DNA from: Bacillota bacterium
GTDB lineage: Bacteria > Bacillota > Desulfotomaculia > Desulfotomaculales > VENG01
Direction: 5' to 3'
Length of the DNA: 64,000 nucleotides
Assembly (NCBI GenBank): GCA_009711705.1
Contig: VENG01000013.1
Span: forward strand, 62,001-126,000
The position numbers were made by a program, and so were the translations under genes. Under the pieces are notes generated by a model. It made no database searches. It was not told the DNA's origin and saw nothing but the letters and a program-made list of their open reading frames with translations. Shown here one piece after another: positions 51,058 to 60,429 of the stretch; the first letter of the stretch is position 1; every line of letters starts with the position of its first letter.

Positions 51058-52347
51058 TTATAAATCTGGGGTTCCAAGGGCTTGGTCAAGGTCTTCCAAT
51101 AAATCATCGATGCTTTCCAGGCCAATAGAGAGGCGCACCATATCCGGAGAGACACCGGCCTTTAGCAGCTCTTCTTCTGATAGTTGACTGTGGGTGGTTG
51201 AAGCCGGGTGTATTACCAGAGATTTTGCATCACCCACATTAGCCAGGTGGGAGAAAATCAGCAAGTTTTCTATGAATCTTTTGCCGACTTCCAAACCGCC
51301 TTTAATGCCAAATGTCATTATCGCCCCGGCGCCCCTGGGCAGATATTTTTTTACCAATGCATAGGATGGGTGACTACTGAGTCCTGGATAAGAAACCCAG
51401 TTAACCCGGGAGTGGTTTTCTAAAAAGTTAGCCACTTGTTGCGCATTGCTTACGTGTCGTTCCATTCTTAAAGAAAGAGTTTCCATACCCTGAAGTATCA
51501 AAAAGGCATTAAAGGGGCTTAAACAAGCGCCTATATCCCTCAAAAGCTGTACTCTGGCCTTGCCGACAAATGCCGCCGGGCCCATTTCTTTTGCATATGA
51601 AATTCCATGGTAACTGGGGTCGGGTTCAGTTAATCCCGGAAATTTATAGTTTTGTGTCCAGTCAAAATTTCCTGAATCTATTATGATGCCGCCCATGCTT
51701 GTACCATGGCCACCAATAAATTTAGTCATGGAATGAATAACAATGTCCGCGCCGAATTCAAACGGGCGGCATAAAAACGGGGTTGTAAAAGTACTGTCGA
51801 CGATGAGCGGTATGCCTGCTTCATGGGCCACTTTACCAACCCCTTGCATATCCAGCACATCACACCCGGGATTGCCGATGGTTTCCGCAAAGATGGCTTT
51901 TGTCTTATCAGAGATGGCCTTGCGGAAGTTTTCGGGCCGGTCTGGATCCACAAAGTGCACTTTTATACCCAGGCGGGGCAGCGTATGGTTAAATAAGTTA
52001 AACGTTCCCCCGTAAATGCTGCTTGAGGAAACAATCTCATCACCGGCCGATGCAATATTCAATATTGCGGTATAAATGGCAGCATGACCGGAGGAGAGGG
52101 CGAGCGCTCCTACGCCTCCTTCCAGTGCGGCCAAACGCTTTTCCAGTACTTCAACGGTCGGGTTGCCAATGCGGCTGTAAATATTGCCCTCTTCTTTTAA
52201 AGCAAACAGATTTGCCGCGTGCTCTGAATCACGAAAAATATAAGATGTGGTTTGATAAACAGGTACTGCCCGGGAAAGTGTTTCACTATCCGGCTGGTAA
52301 CCGGCATGCAACGCCAATGTTTCAAAACTCCACTTTCTATCTGCCAT
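51058..52347 (-). CDS. metY: O-acetylhomoserine sulfhydrylase
   Basis: A 429-residue PLP enzyme of the Cys/Met metabolism family that makes homocysteine from O-acetylhomoserine and sulfide. The PLP lysine is in [31 protein letters not shown] at the start and [20 protein letters not shown] are typical of MetY. Direct use of sulfide suits a sulfide-rich anaerobe. First gene of metY-metA, behind a SAM-I riboswitch. Confidence 0.93.
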   Translation of the reverse strand: MADRKWSFETLALHAGYQPDSETLSRAVPVYQTTSYIFRDSEHAANLFALKEEGNIYSRIGNPTVEVLEKRLAALEGGVGALALSSGHAAIYTAILNIASAGDEIVSSSSIYGGTFNLFNHTLPRLGIKVHFVDPDRPENFRKAISDKTKAIFAETIGNPGCDVLDMQGVGKVAHEAGIPLIVDSTFTTPFLCRPFEFGADIVIHSMTKFIGGHGTSMGGIIIDSGNFDWTQNYKFPGLTEPDPSYHGISYAKEMGPAAFVGKARVQLLRDIGACLSPFNAFLILQGMETLSLRMERHVSNAQQVANFLENHSRVNWVSYPGLSSHPSYALVKKYLPRGAGAIMTFGIKGGLEVGKRFIENLLIFSHLANVGDAKSLVIHPASTTHSQLSEEELLKAGVSPDMVRLSIGLESIDDLLEDLDQALGTPDL

Positions 52348-52374
52348 TATTTTCCTCCTTACAATGAATAATAT

Positions 52375-52545
52375 TATAAAAAAATTAACCCCTTCACAGA
52401 TGGAAAGGGTTAATTATTATTAACAACCGCTCATCTGCCAGGACAAACTTGCCCTGAAGGAATTAGCACCATATCCGGTTATAGTACCGGACGGGTTGCC
52501 GGGTTTCATAGGGCCTTTCCCTCCACCACTCTTGATAAGAGCTAC
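52375..52545 (-). promoter_or_regulatory. SAM-I (S-box) riboswitch and terminator of metY-metA
   Basis: In transcription order: CTCTTATCAAGAGTGGTGGA, GGGAAAGGCCC, TATGAAACCCGGCAACC, a variable stem, GGTGCTAATTCC and GGCAGATGAG, all core S-box elements. A terminator follows at 52375-52417 (AACCCTTTCC paired with GGAAGGGGTT-type arm and seven T). High SAM should switch off methionine synthesis. Confidence 0.95.
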
Positions 52546-52713
52546 CTAATAAAATTTTTGGAACCATTGCACTTGGTTTTGTATTATTTTTTATCATAAC
52601 ATACTTATGTTACAAAACTGTTAAATTCATTTGATTTTTCATAAATCCAATCATGGTATCAATAATACCTTCACTTTCTAAACATAACCAAGCTATTAAG
52701 AAAGGGATCCCAC

Positions 52714-53958
52714 TTAAAATGCTTCGGTTTTTTCTGTATCAGTGGTATGGGTTTGTACCATGCTGTGGATATCGCGATAGGGGCTGAGAAACGAAATGGA
52801 GAGAGTAAGGACAGAGGCGAGGAAAAATACTGGCACCAATCCATGCCTACCCGCGATCAGACCCGCCAGTGTCGGTCCAACAAGCTGCCCAACGGAGATC
52901 AGGAAAAAGGTCGCGCCAAAGCCTGCAGAGGGACGTTCGTTGAAAACGTTAACGCTCCAGATTCCGAAAAGCCCGGCAATCAGAATAAACGACCCTCCGA
53001 ATGCCATCGCCGAAAGCATAGCCGTAAACAACGCTCCTGGTTTAACAGCCAGAACAGCCATGGCCAACGCCATTATCACCACCGCCCCACGAAATATTCG
53101 CATCAACCCGAACTGCCTTACCAAGTCACCGGCCACGCCCCCTAAGAGACCGCTTGCGCCGATTACGATCCAAAACAACTGGGACCAAGCCTTCGGTAGG
53201 CCGCCTGCGCTTACCAGCAAATCTACCGCAAAGGTCCAATAAACGGCGGTGAAAACGCCAAAAAGCGTAGCTGCAATGAACAATCGAGTGGACTTTGTAC
53301 CTACCAACCAACGCCAGCTCACTTTGGGCATTTCAATATAATCGTTACTTTTATAGCGACCGGTAGGCATGAGCACCGCAATCCAAGCCGTAGCCACCAC
53401 CGCAATCACAGCAAAACCCATCCAGGCAAAACGCCACTCAGTTCCAGCCAGCAAGGCTGCAGGTCCTGAGATCATTACACCAAAGCTGGTGCCAGAGTTG
53501 ATCACCGCATAAGTACGGTTTTGCTTAGGTTCAACGATCAGGCGCATGATAGCATCGGAGAGAGGCGGATAAGCCAGTCCTGGACTTGCCCCGGCCAGTA
53601 TAACGCCTATGGCAAGTTCCAGCGGCCCCTGGCTGAATGCCATAATTGACATACCTCCAGCAGCTGCAAGCCCTCCAAGCACTACCGGCAGGCGCGGCCC
53701 CACCACTCCGGAAATCACAGAGCCGAGCAACGTGGCAGCCAGGTAGCCTACACAGGAGCTGCTAGCGATTAATCCCATGACCTGAGTGGAAAGACCAAGG
53801 TCGCTTTGAATGTCGGGAAGAAACAGCCCATAGGCATACCGTGCGAATCCATATGTCACCGCAACTATGGCCAAGCCCGCCGGGATCAGTGTGAGCGAGG
53901 AAACCGTTCTGTCTTTTCGCATATTATTCTTTTCGGTAAAAAACTGCATATCTCTCAT
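52714..53958 (-). CDS. MFS transporter (YbfB/CynX-like)
   Basis: A 414-residue, 12-helix major facilitator. LTLIPAGLAIVAVTYGFARY at the start and repeated GLxxG helices are typical of the YbfB group. Substrate unknown. It has higher GC than its neighbours and ends with a charged tail. It stands alone, 370 bases from the SAM riboswitch; the gap shows no gene. Confidence 0.8.
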   Translation of the reverse strand: MRDMQFFTEKNNMRKDRTVSSLTLIPAGLAIVAVTYGFARYAYGLFLPDIQSDLGLSTQVMGLIASSSCVGYLAATLLGSVISGVVGPRLPVVLGGLAAAGGMSIMAFSQGPLELAIGVILAGASPGLAYPPLSDAIMRLIVEPKQNRTYAVINSGTSFGVMISGPAALLAGTEWRFAWMGFAVIAVVATAWIAVLMPTGRYKSNDYIEMPKVSWRWLVGTKSTRLFIAATLFGVFTAVYWTFAVDLLVSAGGLPKAWSQLFWIVIGASGLLGGVAGDLVRQFGLMRIFRGAVVIMALAMAVLAVKPGALFTAMLSAMAFGGSFILIAGLFGIWSVNVFNERPSAGFGATFFLISVGQLVGPTLAGLIAGRHGLVPVFFLASVLTLSISFLSPYRDIHSMVQTHTTDTEKTEAF

Positions 53959-54054
53959 ATATCTTAACTTCCTCCGTACAATAACTTGCTAAATTGCACC
54001 TGCACAGTGAATCCTCGGTTCCTAACCATAGTAATAAGCGAAGCGACTTCAACC

Positions 54055-54504
54055 TTATTTCCAATTTTGTATCTCAATAATATTCTCCTCAGGGTCTCTT
54101 GCATAAATAACTGTCAAAACGCCAACACCTTCGATTTCTTTCTCAACTAACTCTCCTAATTTGCTGCCGCCATTTTTTAATATTTTACTGTAGAAGAATT
54201 GGACATCCTCAACTAAGAAAGCTATATGAGCAAATCCGGGTTTATTTATCGCAGGTAGCTCATTGGGTTCAATCTGCTGGTTGTATTGAAATATCTCTAA
54301 AGTCGGACCGTCCGCATATCCCGGCAAACGAAGATGTATGCCCCGTATGTGAACATCTTTGACGTTTGTGACTTGATCAATCCATTCACCTGTAAGATCT
54401 CGTTCCGGATACACTGGTTTACACCCAAAAACATGAATATAAAACTCAGCAAGTTTTTCCCAATCTTTCGCGACGATATTTGTATGAACAAATTTTACTT
54501 TCAT
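54055..54504 (-). CDS. VOC (glyoxalase-like) family protein
   Basis: About 149 residues with two beta-alpha-beta-beta-beta modules of the vicinal-oxygen-chelate fold: VKFVHTNIVAKDWEKLAEFY, GIHLRLPGYADGPTLEIFQY and FAHIAFLVEDVQFFYSKIL, ending ARDPEENIIEIQNW. Metal-binding His/Glu positions are present in the expected places. Substrate unknown. ATG 54504 follows GGAGGATAAAGGT, which decides against the ATG at 54540. A Spo0A-box-like TTTTGTCGAAAACGG lies about 80 bases upstream. Confidence 0.8.
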   Translation of the reverse strand: MKVKFVHTNIVAKDWEKLAEFYIHVFGCKPVYPERDLTGEWIDQVTNVKDVHIRGIHLRLPGYADGPTLEIFQYNQQIEPNELPAINKPGFAHIAFLVEDVQFFYSKILKNGGSKLGELVEKEIEGVGVLTVIYARDPEENIIEIQNWK

Positions 54505-54582
54505 ACCTTTATCCTCCATTAGATTTTCCTTGAGTGCCATTTCCCATAATATATTATATTAATAATAGCAATGGTTTCCGTT

Positions 54583-54589
54583 TTCGACA
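54583..54589 (-). promoter_or_regulatory. Candidate Spo0A box before the VOC gene
   Basis: The minus strand reads TTTTGTCGAAAACGG, containing TGTCGAA with the A-rich flank typical of 0A boxes. It lies about 80 bases upstream of the VOC gene start. Confidence 0.35.
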
Positions 54590-54618
54590 AAAAATTAGCC
54601 AAATCCTGCATTGAAAGA

Positions 54619-54656
54619 CAGAAAAAGCCACTCATTTTCCAGAGTGGCTTTTTCTG
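54619..54656. terminator. Bidirectional terminator after the biotin operon
   Basis: CAGAAAAAGCCACTC pairs perfectly with GAGTGGCTTTTTCTG. It sits just beyond the bioB stop codon and ends the bio transcript. Confidence 0.9.
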
Positions 54657-54697
54657 TAAACAAATGCTGAACAACGGAACGATGATTGCTTGACCTT

Positions 54698-55666
54698 TCA
54701 CCCGTCAACAAACCCCAGATCGCGCAGCATTGAAAAGTCTTCCTGTATGGCACTGCCGCGGGTGGTTAGGTAATCGCCTACCATAAGACCGTTTGCCCCG
54801 GCTAAAATAGCAAGGGGCTGCAGGCGGCGCAGTCCCTCTTTTCTGCCGCCGCAGAGGCGAATTACCGCCTTGGGAAGCACCAGGCGAAATATAGCTATGG
54901 CCCTCAATATTTGTAGGGGAGACAGTGCCCTTTGGTTTTGGAGCGACGTCCCGGGGATGGGATTGAGAAAATTCAAAGGTACCGAGTCAATATTAAGCTC
55001 TTGTAATTCCAAGGCCATTTCCACCTGGTGCTGCGGGGATTCACCCAGGCCCATTATTCCCCCGGCGCAGACCCTCAAACCTGCTTTTTGGGCCACTGAT
55101 ATGGTCTGCACCCTTTCCTCATAAGTATGTGTAGTACAAATCTGTTTAAAATAGCCGGAACACGTTTCCAGGTTGTGGTGGTAATTGGTTAGTCCCGCTT
55201 CTACAAGCATGGCCGCCTTTTTTTCATCAATAATACCCAGGGATGCGCACAAATCCAGGCCAGTTTCCCGCCGCAGGAGCAGAAGAGTTTCCAGCACGGT
55301 TTCCAGGTCACGGTGGGAGATACCCCTGCCGCTGGTAACAATGGAAAACCTTTTTACGCCTGATTCCTCTACCTTAACGGCGGTGCGGAGTATCTCTTCC
55401 GGCTGCAACATGGGGTACGTCTGCACCTCGGTTTTGTGATGGGCCGACTGGGCACAAAAAGCACAATTTTCGCTGCAGCTGCCCGACCGGGCATTGATAA
55501 TGGAACATAGTTCCACTTCATTATGGGGAAAGAACTGACGGGTTACCCCTCCGGCAAGGGTTATGAGTTCATAGATTTCTTTCCCTTCCAATTGATTAAG
55601 ACTAATTGCTTCATCTTTATCTACGGGAATGCCCCTGGCTATCTTTTCTTTTATTGTTTTTAGCAC
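54698..55666 (-). CDS. bioB: Biotin synthase
   Basis: A 322-residue radical SAM enzyme that inserts sulfur into dethiobiotin. The CxxxCxxC cluster motif is visible in SGSCSENCAFCAQSAHH; YHHNLETCSGYFKQICTTHT and LNFLNPIPGTSLQNQ are typical BioB. Last gene of the bio operon; its start overlaps the bioA stop by 7 bases. Confidence 0.96.
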   Translation of the reverse strand: MLKTIKEKIARGIPVDKDEAISLNQLEGKEIYELITLAGGVTRQFFPHNEVELCSIINARSGSCSENCAFCAQSAHHKTEVQTYPMLQPEEILRTAVKVEESGVKRFSIVTSGRGISHRDLETVLETLLLLRRETGLDLCASLGIIDEKKAAMLVEAGLTNYHHNLETCSGYFKQICTTHTYEERVQTISVAQKAGLRVCAGGIMGLGESPQHQVEMALELQELNIDSVPLNFLNPIPGTSLQNQRALSPLQILRAIAIFRLVLPKAVIRLCGGRKEGLRRLQPLAILAGANGLMVGDYLTTRGSAIQEDFSMLRDLGFVDG

Positions 55667-57039
55667 GGGTCTTCCTCCCCGGTTACCTTCCTGACAGCTG
55701 CATAAGTAATGTCCAGGACTTCTCCTAATTCTGAAAGGCTCATGGAAAGGATGGGCATAAGTATCATTACATTCCCCAGGGGCCTAATGATCAAGCCATT
55801 TTTCCGGGCTTCCAAAACGATCCGGTGGGGAATATTGTATTTAGCCGGGAAAGGTTCCTTGGTTTCTGTGTTTTCGACAATTTCAATTCCCACCATCATA
55901 CCCTTTTGCCGCACGTCACCAACATGATGAAGCTGGTTAAATTTTTTCAGACCTTCAGTTAAGAACAAAATCTTTTCCTGCAGAGCATCAATTAGTTTAT
56001 TTTGCTCAAACAATTCCAGGTTGGCCAGAGCAGCGGCGCTTCCCAGCGGATTCCCTGTATAGGTATGGCCGTGGAAAAAGGTTTTAAACTCATCTATACT
56101 ACCCAGGAATGCATTATATACTTCATCAGTAGCCATGGTGGCCGCCAGGGGCAGGTAGCCGCCGGTTATTCCCTTGGCCAGGCACATTATATCCGGCTCT
56201 ACATTTTCATGTTCACAGGCAAACATTTTACCGGTACGCCCAAAGCCCACCGCCACTTCATCGGCAATAAGCAAAACATTATAGCGGGTACAGAGTTCCC
56301 GCACTTTGGCCAGGTAACCTTCCGGCGCCACCACCATACCGGCCGCACCCTGCACCAGGGGCTCCACCACCACGCCCGCTATTTCATGCTGGTGGCGGGC
56401 CAGCAGGGACTCCATCTCTTTAAGGCAATCCATGGAGCAGGTTTCCCTGCTCAGGTTTAGCGGGCAGCGGTAACAGTGGGGGGCCGGAGCGCTCACAGTT
56501 TCGAACAGCAGCCCGGCGAATATTTTATGGAAGAGATCGATACCGCCTACGCTGACCGAGCCCACAGTATCACCGTGGTATGCATTTACCAGGGATATAA
56601 ATTTGCGCTTGGACTTATATTTTTCTTCCCCTTTTTGCTGCCAGTACTGGTAGGCTATCTTCAGGCCGATCTCCACCGCGGTGGAGCCGCTTTCCGAATA
56701 AAACACCTTGTTTAGGCCTTTTGGTGTTATTTCCACTAATTTTTTGGCCAACAGCGTTGACGGAACATTAGCCTGACCCAACAGTGTACTATGGGCCAGT
56801 TTATCCAGTTGGTCTTTAATGGCCCGGTTTATTTCTTCTTTTCGGTGGCCGTGTACAGTAACCCACAGGGAAGAAATACCGTCCAGGTATTTCTTCCCCT
56901 CTATATCATAGAGATAACTTCCTTCCCCGCTTTCGGTTATCAGGGGTTTTTCCTTTTTCCACTCATTCATTTGCGTAAAAGGGTGCCACACATACTGCTT
57001 GTCCCATTGTTCTATCTGTTCCGGTTTAAAATTATACAC
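55660..57039 (-). CDS. bioA: Adenosylmethionine--8-amino-7-oxononanoate aminotransferase
   Basis: A 459-residue class III PLP aminotransferase making DAPA from KAPA. HPFTQMNEWKKEKPLI at the N-terminus, ADEVAVGFGRTGKMFACEHE and the PLP-lysine segment CLAKGITGGYLPLAAT are diagnostic. In the operon between the FabF-like gene and bioB. Confidence 0.95.
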   Translation of the reverse strand: MYNFKPEQIEQWDKQYVWHPFTQMNEWKKEKPLITESGEGSYLYDIEGKKYLDGISSLWVTVHGHRKEEINRAIKDQLDKLAHSTLLGQANVPSTLLAKKLVEITPKGLNKVFYSESGSTAVEIGLKIAYQYWQQKGEEKYKSKRKFISLVNAYHGDTVGSVSVGGIDLFHKIFAGLLFETVSAPAPHCYRCPLNLSRETCSMDCLKEMESLLARHQHEIAGVVVEPLVQGAAGMVVAPEGYLAKVRELCTRYNVLLIADEVAVGFGRTGKMFACEHENVEPDIMCLAKGITGGYLPLAATMATDEVYNAFLGSIDEFKTFFHGHTYTGNPLGSAAALANLELFEQNKLIDALQEKILFLTEGLKKFNQLHHVGDVRQKGMMVGIEIVENTETKEPFPAKYNIPHRIVLEARKNGLIIRPLGNVMILMPILSMSLSELGEVLDITYAAVRKVTGEEDPC

Positions 57040-57056
57040 AGGTAAACCTCCCTTGT

Positions 57057-58307
57057 TTAATCTACATATTTTTTAATCAATAAGCTGGCATTATGCCCCC
57101 CAAAACCCAGCGAATTGGACATAACAAGATTTAAATTACACTTTCGGGCCCGGTTGGGTACAAAATCCAGGTCGCATTCCAGGTCTGGGGTTTCATAATT
57201 AACGGTGGGGGGAATAAAGCTGTTTTCCATGGCCAGCAGGCAGGCAATAAATTCCACCGCCCCGGCCGCGCCCAAAAGGTGTCCGGTCATTGATTTGGTT
57301 GAACTCACCGGCAGGGAGTAAGCATGAGTACCAAAAACCTGCTTGATACTGAGTGTTTCATTACGGTCGTTCAGTAGTGTGGATGTTCCGTGGGCATTTA
57401 AATAGTCAACATCCGCCGGCGAAACTCCGCCCTCCGAAAGGGCAAGGCTCATGGCCCCGGCACCTCCCCTGCCGTCCGGGTCGGGAGCAGTAATATGGTA
57501 GGCGTCACAGGTTAAACCATACCCGGTAATTTCACCATATATGGTTGCATCCCGGTTTAGAGCGTGCTGTAGTGTTTCCAGCACCACCATTCCGGCCCCT
57601 TCGCCCATTACATAGCCGTCCCGGTTTTTATCAAAGGGGCGGCTGGCCTTTTGCGGGCTTTCATTGAGGGTGGACATGGCCCTGGAGGCACAGGTACCGG
57701 CAAAAATTAGCGGTGAAAGGGGGGCTTCGGTGCCCCCGGCTATGATTACATCCGCATCTCCCCGCTGCAGAACGCGAAATGCGTTGCCGATAACCGCGCT
57801 GCCCGAGGCGCAGGCCACCATCACCGTACCGGAAGGGCCCTGAGCACCGGCCATACCGGCAACAACGGAGGTAGCGGCATTGGGGAAACAATATAGAAAA
57901 GGATATGTACTTGTAGAACCGGGTTGCAAGTCTTCTAAAGAACCCGCCTGTGTTTCAAACTCCTCCAAGGCGGCTATCCCTCCCCTGCTGGTTCCCATAA
58001 ACACTCCCATTCGCTGCCGGTCTTCTTTTTCCGTGTTCAGCCCGGCATCAGCAATAGCCTCGGAGGCGGCGCCCAGGGCAAATTGACAGAACCCGGGCAT
58101 CCGGCCGGCCATTTCCGCATCCATATATTTATCTGCCTTAAAATCTTTAACTTCTGCCGCTATGCCGGTCCGATACCCCGAAGCATCAAACCGCGTGAGT
58201 TTATCTACGCCCACCTTCCCCTTTTCCAGGGCTGTCCGGAAATTGTTTTTACCGGTGCCAATGGGCGATATAACCCCTAATCCGGTCACAACCACCCGGT
58301 TTTGCAT
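57057..58307 (-). CDS. 3-oxoacyl-ACP synthase II-like enzyme in the biotin operon
   Basis: A 416-residue FabF-type condensing enzyme. The Cys-His-His triad is intact: MVACASGSAVIG, NAHGTSTLLNDRNE and KSMTGHLLGAAG. Its place between fabG and bioA indicates a dedicated role, most likely chain extension towards the pimeloyl moiety, rather than general fatty acid synthesis. Sequence details around the active site (ACASGSA instead of the usual ACATGTH) differ from housekeeping FabF. Confidence 0.88.
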   Translation of the reverse strand: MQNRVVVTGLGVISPIGTGKNNFRTALEKGKVGVDKLTRFDASGYRTGIAAEVKDFKADKYMDAEMAGRMPGFCQFALGAASEAIADAGLNTEKEDRQRMGVFMGTSRGGIAALEEFETQAGSLEDLQPGSTSTYPFLYCFPNAATSVVAGMAGAQGPSGTVMVACASGSAVIGNAFRVLQRGDADVIIAGGTEAPLSPLIFAGTCASRAMSTLNESPQKASRPFDKNRDGYVMGEGAGMVVLETLQHALNRDATIYGEITGYGLTCDAYHITAPDPDGRGGAGAMSLALSEGGVSPADVDYLNAHGTSTLLNDRNETLSIKQVFGTHAYSLPVSSTKSMTGHLLGAAGAVEFIACLLAMENSFIPPTVNYETPDLECDLDFVPNRARKCNLNLVMSNSLGFGGHNASLLIKKYVD

Positions 58308-58314
58308 ATGCTAC

Positions 58315-59058
58315 TTACACCACCCGGCAGTCAACGTTGAAGACCTGGCCCGAAATATAGCCCGCCTCTTCGGAAGTAAGGAAATTAACCATGTTAGCCA
58401 CATCCTGCGGGCTCCCGGGACGGCCTGAGGGAATATGTGCCAGTATTCTTTCCCTGGCCCCGGCAGACAGTTTTGCGGTCATGTCGGTTTCAGTGAAACA
58501 GGGAACCACCACGTTAACCTTTATGTCCCAGCGGGCTAGCTCCAGGGCCAGCGACTTGCTGAAGGCAATAACACCGGCCTTTGCCGCGGCGTAATTGGAC
58601 TGGCCCATTTGCCCTTTTTGTCCCACCACCGAAGCTATGTTGATTACGCGCCCCCGGCACTGTTTCTGCATTGTTTTCAGGACGGCTTTAGTACAGTTGA
58701 AGACACCTTTTAAGTTGGTGTTTATCACTTGATCCCAGTCATCTTCCGTCATCCTGGCCAGCAGGGCGTCCCGGGCAATACCGGCATTGTTTACCAGCAC
58801 ATCTATGCGCCCCCACTCTTCCTTAACCCGGCTTATCATTTCCGCAACATCACCGGAAAGGAAAACATCGGCCCGGCAGGGTAAAGCCTTTATCTTATAC
58901 CGAGAGGTAACCTCCTGTGCCAGTTGATTAGCTGCCTGGCTGCTGTTTTTATAATTTATGACCACATTAAACCCGCCGGCGGCCAGCTTATGTACAATGG
59001 CCGCTCCTATACCACGGGCGCCACCTGTTACCAGAGCCACTTGAGAGTGGTTTTCCAT
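58315..59058 (-). CDS. 3-oxoacyl-ACP reductase (FabG-like) in the biotin operon
   Basis: A 247-residue short-chain dehydrogenase: cofactor motif TGGARGIGAAIV, NNAG, and catalytic Ser/Tyr/Lys in NIASVVGQKGQMGQSNYAAAKAG. NADPH-dependent reduction of beta-ketoacyl-ACP. It ends eight bases before the FabF-like gene and is preceded by a FabZ-like gene, so a complete reduce-dehydrate-condense set (without enoyl reductase) is present. Confidence 0.9.
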   Translation of the reverse strand: MENHSQVALVTGGARGIGAAIVHKLAAGGFNVVINYKNSSQAANQLAQEVTSRYKIKALPCRADVFLSGDVAEMISRVKEEWGRIDVLVNNAGIARDALLARMTEDDWDQVINTNLKGVFNCTKAVLKTMQKQCRGRVINIASVVGQKGQMGQSNYAAAKAGVIAFSKSLALELARWDIKVNVVVPCFTETDMTAKLSAGARERILAHIPSGRPGSPQDVANMVNFLTSEEAGYISGQVFNVDCRVV

Positions 59059-59080
59059 TACCGGTCACCCCATCTTTTAC

Positions 59081-59500
59081 TCAAATTAAGGCAAATAAAA
59101 TATCTGCTTTGGCCACTAAAACATCTCTCACCAGCGCCCGGCATTTTCTTTTGCCGATATTCCCTTTAATCTTCGTTACTTCGGCTTCCAGGCGGATTTC
59201 ATCTCCTGCCGCCACATCTCTCATAAAAGCAGCTTCGTTAATTCCGGCCAGAAGGGTGCTTTTGCCCCGGTACAGAGGGTGACTTAAAAAGGCCACCGCC
59301 CCCACCTGGGCCATGGCTTCCAAAACCAGTGCCCTGGGTAATACTTGTTTGCCACCCGGCCCGTCCTGCAAGAAAAATTCGCCGGCGGAAACCCGTTTGT
59401 GTCCCACGGCCCAGCTGCCGGGTATTAGCTCACTTATCCCTTCCACCAGCAGGAAAGGGTAACGGTGAGGGATTATGCCTTCAATTTCCCTTACATCCAT
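59081..59500 (-). CDS. Divergent FabZ-like 3-hydroxyacyl-ACP dehydratase
   Basis: A 139-residue hotdog-fold protein. The catalytic His is in IPHRYPFLLVEGI and the Glu in RALVLEAMAQVGAV, but the usual GHFPxxPxMPG turn between them is replaced by QDGPGGKQVLPRA. This suggests an altered substrate tunnel, fitting a specialised substrate. It overlaps bioD by 20 bases, so expression is coupled to biotin synthesis. Confidence 0.82.
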   Translation of the reverse strand: MDVREIEGIIPHRYPFLLVEGISELIPGSWAVGHKRVSAGEFFLQDGPGGKQVLPRALVLEAMAQVGAVAFLSHPLYRGKSTLLAGINEAAFMRDVAAGDEIRLEAEVTKIKGNIGKRKCRALVRDVLVAKADILFALI

Positions 59501-60230
59501 GGTTATCCCCCTCGGGCCCGGGAAGGGACATCTTTTCCCAATTGATTCCCGCCCCCACCAGTTCGGTTATCCGGCCCGGTTTATATGTATCAACATCTAA
59601 ATCAGCATCATAAGGAATGATTCCCACCACCGGGACTCCGGATAACTCTTCAATTAAACCCGGGTTGGTTTTCTCCGCCGGGCCGGCTTCACTTTCATTG
59701 AGCCCGTTGATGATAATTCCGGCCACCTGAATGTCCCTGGATTTAGCGTATTCTATAGTGAGCAGGGTATGGTTTACCGTCCCCAGGCCGGGTCTAGCCA
59801 CAATCAAAACCGGCAGGTTAAGCATCTTTACCAGGTCAGCCATCAAAAACCTGCCCGTTACCGGCACCATGATTCCGCCGGCCCCTTCCACCAGCATAAA
59901 CCGGTGCCGCTTGCATAATTCCCGGTAGGCATGGTCTATTTTATGTACTTCAATATTAACCCCGGAAATCTGGGCGGCTATGGATGGGGCCAGAGGCGGT
60001 TCCAACCGGTAGGGGCTCACCAATTCCACGGGATCACTTATTTCAGCCACTATCATGGTAAACAGGGCGTCAACGGAAACCAGGCCGTTACAGGTTTTTT
60101 CACTTCCTGTCTGCACGGGTTTCATAATGCCCACGTCAAACCCTCTTTGTTTAAGGTTGGCCGCCAGCCCCGCAGTACAGGCCGTCTTCCCCACACCGGT
60201 GTCGGTACCGGTAATAAAGAAACCCCGCAT
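59481..60230 (-). CDS. bioD: Dethiobiotin synthetase
   Basis: A 249-residue P-loop enzyme that closes the ureido ring of dethiobiotin. Walker A is TGTDTGVGKTACTAGL, followed by KPVQTGSE and VEGAGGIMVPV, all diagnostic. First gene of the six-gene operon, behind two BirA operators. Confidence 0.95.
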   Translation of the reverse strand: MRGFFITGTDTGVGKTACTAGLAANLKQRGFDVGIMKPVQTGSEKTCNGLVSVDALFTMIVAEISDPVELVSPYRLEPPLAPSIAAQISGVNIEVHKIDHAYRELCKRHRFMLVEGAGGIMVPVTGRFLMADLVKMLNLPVLIVARPGLGTVNHTLLTIEYAKSRDIQVAGIIINGLNESEAGPAEKTNPGLIEELSGVPVVGIIPYDADLDVDTYKPGRITELVGAGINWEKMSLPGPEGDNHGCKGN

Positions 60231-60272
60231 TTTTTATTTCCTCCTTGCGTTTTATTTTCTCTTCCGAAGATC

Positions 60273-60301
60273 GTTAACCATGAATACAACAAGGTTTACA
60301 A
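60273..60301. promoter_or_regulatory. BirA operator, promoter-proximal
   Basis: GTTAACC, 13 bases, GGTTTACAA. Matches the Firmicute BirA site (TTGTTAACC/GGTTTACAA arms). It lies 43-71 bases before the bioD start, where it would cover the promoter. Confidence 0.85.
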
Positions 60302-60347
60302 TTAAGATATAAATAACCTTTAAAAATTCTACCAGACTCTTACAGCA

Positions 60348-60378
60348 TTGTAAACCTTAAAACATATAAGGTTTACAT
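60348..60378. promoter_or_regulatory. BirA operator, distal
   Basis: TTGTAAACC, 13 bases, GGTTTACAT: a near-perfect dyad with the same arm sequence and spacer length as the proximal site 47 bases away (centre to centre about 75). Confidence 0.8.
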
Positions 60379-60429
60379 TGAAAGGGTGCTTAAGCCCCCT
60401 TTTATTAAAGACTATCGCCCTTAGGAATT

